From: Lacibacter luteus
GTDB taxonomy: Bacteria > Bacteroidota > Bacteroidia > Chitinophagales > Chitinophagaceae
Length of the DNA: 64,000 bases
NCBI RefSeq assembly: GCF_004118265.1
Contig: NZ_SDHW01000001.1
Coordinates: forward strand, 744,001-808,000
Direction of reading: 5' to 3'
Shown: piece after piece, positions 60,101 to 64,000 of the stretch
How positions within the stretch are numbered: position 1 is the first letter of the stretch
Layout: each line of letters starts with the position of its first letter
Translations under genes and position numbers: made by a program
The notes under the pieces: model-generated
What the model was told of the DNA's origin: nothing
Database searches by the model: none
Seen by the model: only the letters and a program-made list of their open reading frames with translations

Positions 60101-60289
60101 AAAATAAGCCGACTGTTCTTTGTTACGGCCTTGTGCCAATGTGCGGTTTTCAAATGCAAATGCCGATGCACGCATAGGCATGCGGTTTACCGAAACAACA
60201 TCAGGCGTTTGCAATTCTGTGGGGAGTTCCTGTGTAAAAGCAGCCTGTACAAACAGTGCTGCAACTGTAATCGCAATTAAACTTTTCAT
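57134..60289 (-). CDS. GH2 beta-galactosidase (LacZ-like)
   Basis: 1051 residues, LacZ length, with a signal peptide (KSLIAITVAALFVQAAFTQ), unlike cytoplasmic E. coli LacZ. N-terminal jelly roll (YFLSLNGNWKFNWVQDPRKR), barrel with MKGVNRHEHNATQGHTLTKE, RHSHYPPDPYWMELCDEFGLY, acid/base E493 (WSLGNEAGNG), nucleophile E555 (MSEYAHIMGNS). The C-terminal beta-gal small-chain domain (NGTMGAYIVNGTTVVEQGPQ, then FYGRGPWENYWDRK) is complete. It releases galactose, feeding the gal operon. First gene of GH2-GH29-phosphoesterase. Confidence 0.96.
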   Translation of the reverse strand: MKSLIAITVAALFVQAAFTQELPTELQTPDVVSVNRMPMRASAFAFENRTLAQGRNKEQSAYFLSLNGNWKFNWVQDPRKRPLDFYKTDFNDAAWSNFKVPANWEVNGYGLPIYVNQPYEFAGSTRTGARMTPPFDIPVDNNPVGSYRKKINIPENWNGRQVFIHLGAVKSAFFIWVNGVKVGYSEDSKLAAEFDITKYVKAGENLVALQVYRWSDGSYLECQDMWRISGIERDVYLYSTPKLDVRDFKVMSTLTDNYTNGLLNIKAEINNYRIDQRTNHSKPDTFAVDIELVDAVGNSIIKRSTAGVQTVLGNYKSTVSFEEKISNVKQWSAELPYLYTLYITLKDKQGNVVEVIPQRVGFRSIEIINNNFLVNGKRVFMKGVNRHEHNATQGHTLTKEDMHKDMEMMKKLNVNAVRHSHYPPDPYWMELCDEFGLYVVDEANIESHGRYYDLAYTLGNDKQWRMPHLERIYRMYERDKNHTSVVTWSLGNEAGNGVNFYEAYDWLKQNDIRPVQYERAENDYNTDMIVPQYPDPNWLKRYASRNPSRLMIMSEYAHIMGNSLGNFKEYWDAIENNPNLQGGFIWEWIDQSIDTVKNGKRIMAYGGDFPLEGPVPQHFTDNNFCVKGVVTAYRGLTPMAVEIKKVHQFIKSSLNKNELTIRNSYFFRNLDNVQLSWELMEDGKQIEKGIINQLTIAAQQSTTVTLPIKSKQKEAKEYFINVHYTLKEAEPFLEKGYEIAYEQFALNPGTVIQDMITGKGNLQVNQTETTCNISGKGFAVNFDLKNGTMGAYIVNGTTVVEQGPQPSYWRAPTDNDIGAGFNRNLRMWRNAYEQGKLIAATVTKQTDGSYTILFKKEVVNGDAVSEQQFTVYADGKIKVSSSIDAVKGKYPLLLRVGTDLQLKKEFDQISFYGRGPWENYWDRKSASLVGLYKQTVSNQYFSYARPQESGNKADVRWVKMTNKAGKGIEFVYADSLLNFSALPYTLDDLDPETEKKQYHSGELVAKDKIYMHVDLQQSGLQGIDSWGSMPMQQYRIPFADHRYTYWIVPVK

Positions 60290-60355
60290 TTGCTCAAACT
60301 TACTTGCTTATTGTGGCAAAGCACTGTGCAAACGATTGACCGAATTGAGCAGAAA

Positions 60356-61231
60356 TCAACTCTTAACTGTTCGTTTATTTTGTGCAATGTATAAACCAAC
60401 GCTAACCAATAAAACACCAATAAATGTGTAAAGACTTATCGGCTCACGCAAACTGATTGCAGCGATCATAAATCCAAACACAGGACAAAGAAATAACCAG
60501 TAAGAAGCTGTAACAGCATTTCGTTTCAACAACCACAACCACAACTGCACCGCAGCTACAGATACCGGAACAACTAACCAAAGAACAGAAGCGAAAAATT
60601 TCAGATCGAAATGGTTCAACTCCGGTTTATAAGTAAACAAAAGAAACGGCAGTAAAAACAAACCGCCCAGCAATGTTTGCCAGCCGTTAATGGTAAGGAT
60701 ATGCAGATCATTCCATTTTGTTCTTGCAAAGTATATTGCTCCTGCAGAATAGGCCAGCATGCTTATTAACATCAGCAACAAACCTGTTACGGTTGCATAA
60801 CTGTTTTGCAACAGGGGCCATGCAGCAATCACTACCCCAACAGCACAAAACAACAGACTAAGCCAATGTTTTAGTTCCATTTTATGATTAAACAGTAAAA
60901 CAGAAATAATACTGATGAGCACAGGGTTAACAGCTACTGCCATACTTCCCAAACCTGCCGACACTTCCTGCATTGCAATTACATACACACCCAGGTAAAT
61001 ACTGATATTGAGTAACCCATAAACAGCAAGAAACAACCATTCCTTTTGTTTCGGCAACCGTTTACGCAAAACAAGATGTGTAAACAACAACATGCCTGTG
61101 CCTGCTAAAAAGAAACGGGCAACTGCAATTACAAATGGCTGTGCCGATTGTAACCCAATTTTTGTAGCAGCAGCCGCAGATGACCACAATAATGCAAACA
61201 ACAATCCCGCTGATATAACTTTCCAGTTCAT
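60356..61231 (-). CDS. EamA/DMT-type transporter
   Basis: 291 residues from the ATG at 61231; a GTG at 61249 would add six residues. About ten membrane segments in two EamA halves (VISAGLLFALLWSSAAAATK opening; HKMELKHWLSLLFCAVGVVIA; VSVAAVQLWLWLLKRNAVTA; FGFMIAAISLREPISLYTFIG). Probable inner-membrane exporter of metabolites or amino acids; substrate unknown. It separates the GH2 operon from the GH92 gene and need not belong to either. Confidence 0.87.
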   Translation of the reverse strand: MNWKVISAGLLFALLWSSAAAATKIGLQSAQPFVIAVARFFLAGTGMLLFTHLVLRKRLPKQKEWLFLAVYGLLNISIYLGVYVIAMQEVSAGLGSMAVAVNPVLISIISVLLFNHKMELKHWLSLLFCAVGVVIAAWPLLQNSYATVTGLLLMLISMLAYSAGAIYFARTKWNDLHILTINGWQTLLGGLFLLPFLLFTYKPELNHFDLKFFASVLWLVVPVSVAAVQLWLWLLKRNAVTASYWLFLCPVFGFMIAAISLREPISLYTFIGVLLVSVGLYIAQNKRTVKS

Positions 61232-61361
61232 GACTTTTTTCTGCAGCACTTACAACAACTGCGCTGCAAACATATTCTATCTGCAACTAACAGAACGAAG
61301 CAAACAGCATGAGGATATATGATTAAGGATATTGGATTTTTATCTTGTGCCTTTGTTTTAT

Positions 61362-64000
61362 TTACTTCACAATTACTTCATCAATAAAAATATGTGTTGG
61401 CGAACCTGCACTCTCGTGCCATGCAGGCAATTGTCCGCCTGTTTTTGCACGCACACGAATATAACGTGCCGTTGCATTTACACTTGCGCCGAGTTGTTGC
61501 ACTTCAGGACCTTTGGCATCTGTTGTAATTTTGTTTACAACTGTTGTTAATGCTGTAAAGTTTTTTCCATCATTACTTACTTCAAACACCACTTCTTTTG
61601 GATAAACGATCCAGGGGCTTACTTCCTGCAGCACATTTATGCCAACATATTTTACCGGTCTTACTTTCTGCAGATCAATAATGGCAACAAAATCTTTTGC
61701 AAAATAACTTTGCCAGTCGCCTGTTTTCCAATTAGCATCACCCACTATTCCGTCGATCAATGCATCTTTACCACCAGCGGTGTACATAGGATGCACTTCG
61801 CTGAGTACAGTAATGGTTCTGTCGCTTGGCACTTTGTAAAACTTCTGCGCAATCCTTGCACTCTGTTTGCCATTCTTGCTTGCAAACAGTTCAACTGTTG
61901 CACTTTCCGTTAGAGCAAACGGTTTTTCGTAACGGATAAACCGTGGCTTTGCTGGACCATTCACAATTGCATAATAAATTTCAGCCTTCGGATCAAGATG
62001 TTGCAGCTTAACAGGCAAACTGTATTTGAATTTATTCGTGTTCATGTTAAAGAACGGAACTGCTACAAAATCTGCATCACTTACTTTCGATGATGGCATA
62101 TCCACTTTATTAATGCCACGTGTTTTGTCAGGCGTTGCAGCCATATCAAAAACCAACTCACCGCCATTTTCCACATCCGTATTCTTAATAAATGTAGCTG
62201 CATGTTCCTTGCCATTCAACAACACATTGTTTACATAAAAGTTCCTTGCTGTTCTGTTCTTTGCAGTAATGGAGAATGTTTTTCCATTCTCTAAATGAAT
62301 CTTTACTTCATCAAACAAAGGCGTACCCAATGCATACACACCGCTGCCGGGTGTTGGTTGATAGATGCCCATTGCACTCAACACAAACCATGCACTCATT
62401 TGTCCGCAATCTTCGTTGCCAATCAACCCATCGGGATTGTTCGGATAAAACTCTGTGCAGATCTGGTGAATCAACTCCTGTGTGCGCCAGGGTTTGCCGG
62501 CGTAGTTAAAGAGGTAAGCCATGTGATGACTCGGTTCGTTACCATGTGCATACTGGCCAATGAGTCCGGTTACATCCTGCTGGTCTCTGCCACTCATTGC
62601 TTGCTTGGTTGTAAAAAGTTCTTCCAACTTGCGCAAGAAATTTTCCTTGCCACCATAAAGTTTTATCAAGCCATCAATATCCTGCTGTGCAGAAAAAGAA
62701 TAATGCCAGGAGTTACCCTCTGTGAAAAAGTTATTGACTTCTGTTGCATTGAATGGCGAAAACCAAAAGCTCTGTACTCTACCACGAATATGATAAGTAG
62801 TTGGGTCGAAGAGATTCCGATAGTTCAATGCACGTGCTGCATATTTTTTTGCTACAGCTTCATTACCTGTCCATTTTGCAAACTCTGAAATACACCAATC
62901 ATCATATGCATACTCAACTGTCTTCGATGCACTCTCGTGATCATAATCGTTACTTACAAAACCTTGTTGACCATATTGCGTTAAACCATAGCGACTGCTT
63001 TCTGCATAATTCGTCATAGCTTCTAAAGCCAGCTTGGTATCAAACCCTTTAATACCTTTTTGATAAGCATCCACAATAACAGGAACAGAATGGTAACCGA
63101 TCATGCAAAATGTTTCATTGCCACTCAACTCCCACACAGGCAACATACCACCATGTTTGTATTGTACAAGAAAAGTATTGATCCAATCTGCAGTGCGTTT
63201 GCGATTAATGATGGACATTAACGGATGCAATGCACGGTGCGTATCCCACAACGAAAACACAGAGTAGTTTGTAAACCCATCGGCTTTGTGCACTTGCAGA
63301 TCAGTACCACGATATTCGCCATTTACATCTGTATAAATATTCGGGGCTACCGATGCATGATACAATGCAGTATAAAACGCCACCTGCTGATCGTTTGCGC
63401 CACCTTTCACTTCTATTTTACCCAACTCTTTGTTCCATTCATCTTCAGCTTGTTGTTTCACTGTTGCAAAATTCCAATGCGGAATTTCTGTATCGAGATT
63501 GAGCTTTGCGTTTTCCATGCTTACACCTGAAATACCAACTTTCACCTGAATGGTTTTGTTGTTGCTCACATCAAAACTAAAATACGCTTTGATGTTTTTT
63601 CCGCTGGCAGAACGCATGTTGTTTTGCAACACATCGTTCAACGCAATGCCAAACTCTTTTACCGGTTTTTCAAATTTCATGTGGAAGTAAAGGATTTGAT
63701 TTGTCGCCCAGCTTTTGCTGCGGCGCACACCTCTTACTTCGTATTCGTTTATCATTTCAAAAGATGATTCAAGTACTTCATCCCTGTGTTGCAGATCGAG
63801 CAATACTTTTCCTTCGGTTGCAGCAGCATCAAATGTGTACGCATGCATACCCGAACGAAAAGATGTGGTAAGTGCGGCATGAATGTTATGCTTCTTCAGT
63901 AACACTTCGTAATAGCCTGCATGGGCTTTTTCATTTTTGTGTGAGAAAGCTGATGCATATTCATTGTTCTTCCATTTTACTTCACCAGTAAACGGCATCA
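61362..64000 (-). CDS. GH92 alpha-mannosidase with C-terminal F5/8-type module (N-terminus cut by window edge)
   Basis: At least 879 codons with no true start: PFTGEVKWKNNEYASAFSHKNEKAHAGYYEVLL corresponds to the interior of GH92 N-terminal domains, so roughly 100-150 residues are beyond the edge. GH92 blocks: NIYTDVNGEYRGTDLQVH, YSVFSLWDTHRALHPL, YDHESASKTVEYAYDDWCI, and GNEDCGQMSAWFVLSAMGIY with the catalytic acidic residues. After about residue 640 come unassigned beta domains and an F5/8-type (CBM32-like) module (YVGINVLQEVSPWIVYPKEVVFEVSNDG). It trims alpha-mannosides, probably in the periplasm, with Ca2+. Confidence 0.93.
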   Translation of the reverse strand, partial: MPFTGEVKWKNNEYASAFSHKNEKAHAGYYEVLLKKHNIHAALTTSFRSGMHAYTFDAAATEGKVLLDLQHRDEVLESSFEMINEYEVRGVRRSKSWATNQILYFHMKFEKPVKEFGIALNDVLQNNMRSASGKNIKAYFSFDVSNNKTIQVKVGISGVSMENAKLNLDTEIPHWNFATVKQQAEDEWNKELGKIEVKGGANDQQVAFYTALYHASVAPNIYTDVNGEYRGTDLQVHKADGFTNYSVFSLWDTHRALHPLMSIINRKRTADWINTFLVQYKHGGMLPVWELSGNETFCMIGYHSVPVIVDAYQKGIKGFDTKLALEAMTNYAESSRYGLTQYGQQGFVSNDYDHESASKTVEYAYDDWCISEFAKWTGNEAVAKKYAARALNYRNLFDPTTYHIRGRVQSFWFSPFNATEVNNFFTEGNSWHYSFSAQQDIDGLIKLYGGKENFLRKLEELFTTKQAMSGRDQQDVTGLIGQYAHGNEPSHHMAYLFNYAGKPWRTQELIHQICTEFYPNNPDGLIGNEDCGQMSAWFVLSAMGIYQPTPGSGVYALGTPLFDEVKIHLENGKTFSITAKNRTARNFYVNNVLLNGKEHAATFIKNTDVENGGELVFDMAATPDKTRGINKVDMPSSKVSDADFVAVPFFNMNTNKFKYSLPVKLQHLDPKAEIYYAIVNGPAKPRFIRYEKPFALTESATVELFASKNGKQSARIAQKFYKVPSDRTITVLSEVHPMYTAGGKDALIDGIVGDANWKTGDWQSYFAKDFVAIIDLQKVRPVKYVGINVLQEVSPWIVYPKEVVFEVSNDGKNFTALTTVVNKITTDAKGPEVQQLGASVNATARYIRVRAKTGGQLPAWHESAGSPTHIFIDEVIVK

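Noticed and set aside
1-64000. rRNA or tRNA genes
   Set aside because: None of the gaps is large enough for rRNA, and no cloverleaf with a GGTTCGAATC-type T arm was noticed by eye; a tRNA scan was not possible.

Overview
The window looks like chromosome of a Bacteroidota member, most likely Chitinophagaceae/Chitinophagia. The main reasons are -7 promoter boxes of the TAnnTTTG type, many lipoproteins and signal peptides, a NagB/PIG-L fusion, a Nudix-type arabinose regulator, and intergenic repeat families I associate with this group. No rRNA, tRNA, CRISPR array, phage or transposase gene was recognised.

Layout. 1-12 kb: a BNR-repeat protein cut by the left edge, secreted and lipoprotein genes of unknown role, two OsmC proteins, pirin, a DMT exporter, a methyltransferase, pdxJ and two PLDc_N membrane peptides. 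A terminator-ended non-coding stretch (about 9.62-9.84 kb) may encode a structured RNA. 12-24 kb: a SET protein, a UbiD decarboxylase, small orphan genes, a Crp/Fnr regulator followed by a tandem duplication of an outer-membrane-type gene, an SDR, and two LVIVD-repeat lipoproteins. 24-37 kb: the sugar core. On the minus strand lie galM-galK-galT-HAD and nagB; divergent from them lies araR-araB-araD-araA-symporter. 37-41 kb: an AT-rich run of five orphan plus-strand genes, each followed by an imperfect palindrome. 41-49.6 kb: pta-ackA, a subclass B1 metallo-beta-lactamase and small conserved genes. 49.6-64 kb: glycoside hydrolases, namely GH43-GH51-GH51 (arabinan/arabinoxylan), then GH2-GH29-phosphoesterase, and a GH92 cut by the right edge.

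How the parts fit. GH51 and GH43 enzymes release L-arabinose outside the cytoplasm. The symporter imports it, and AraA, AraB and AraD convert it to xylulose 5-phosphate. GH2 releases galactose, which is used through GalM, GalK and GalT. Pta-AckA would handle overflow carbon as acetate. A 25-bp palindrome in the araR/galM divergent promoter has a close relative upstream of the GH51 operon and is the best candidate AraR operator.

The least explained structure is the gene-plus-palindrome organisation at 37.6-41.2 kb, with related copies near 15.3 and 18.3 kb. It resembles a cassette array, but the sites lack the canonical integron core and no integrase is in the window.
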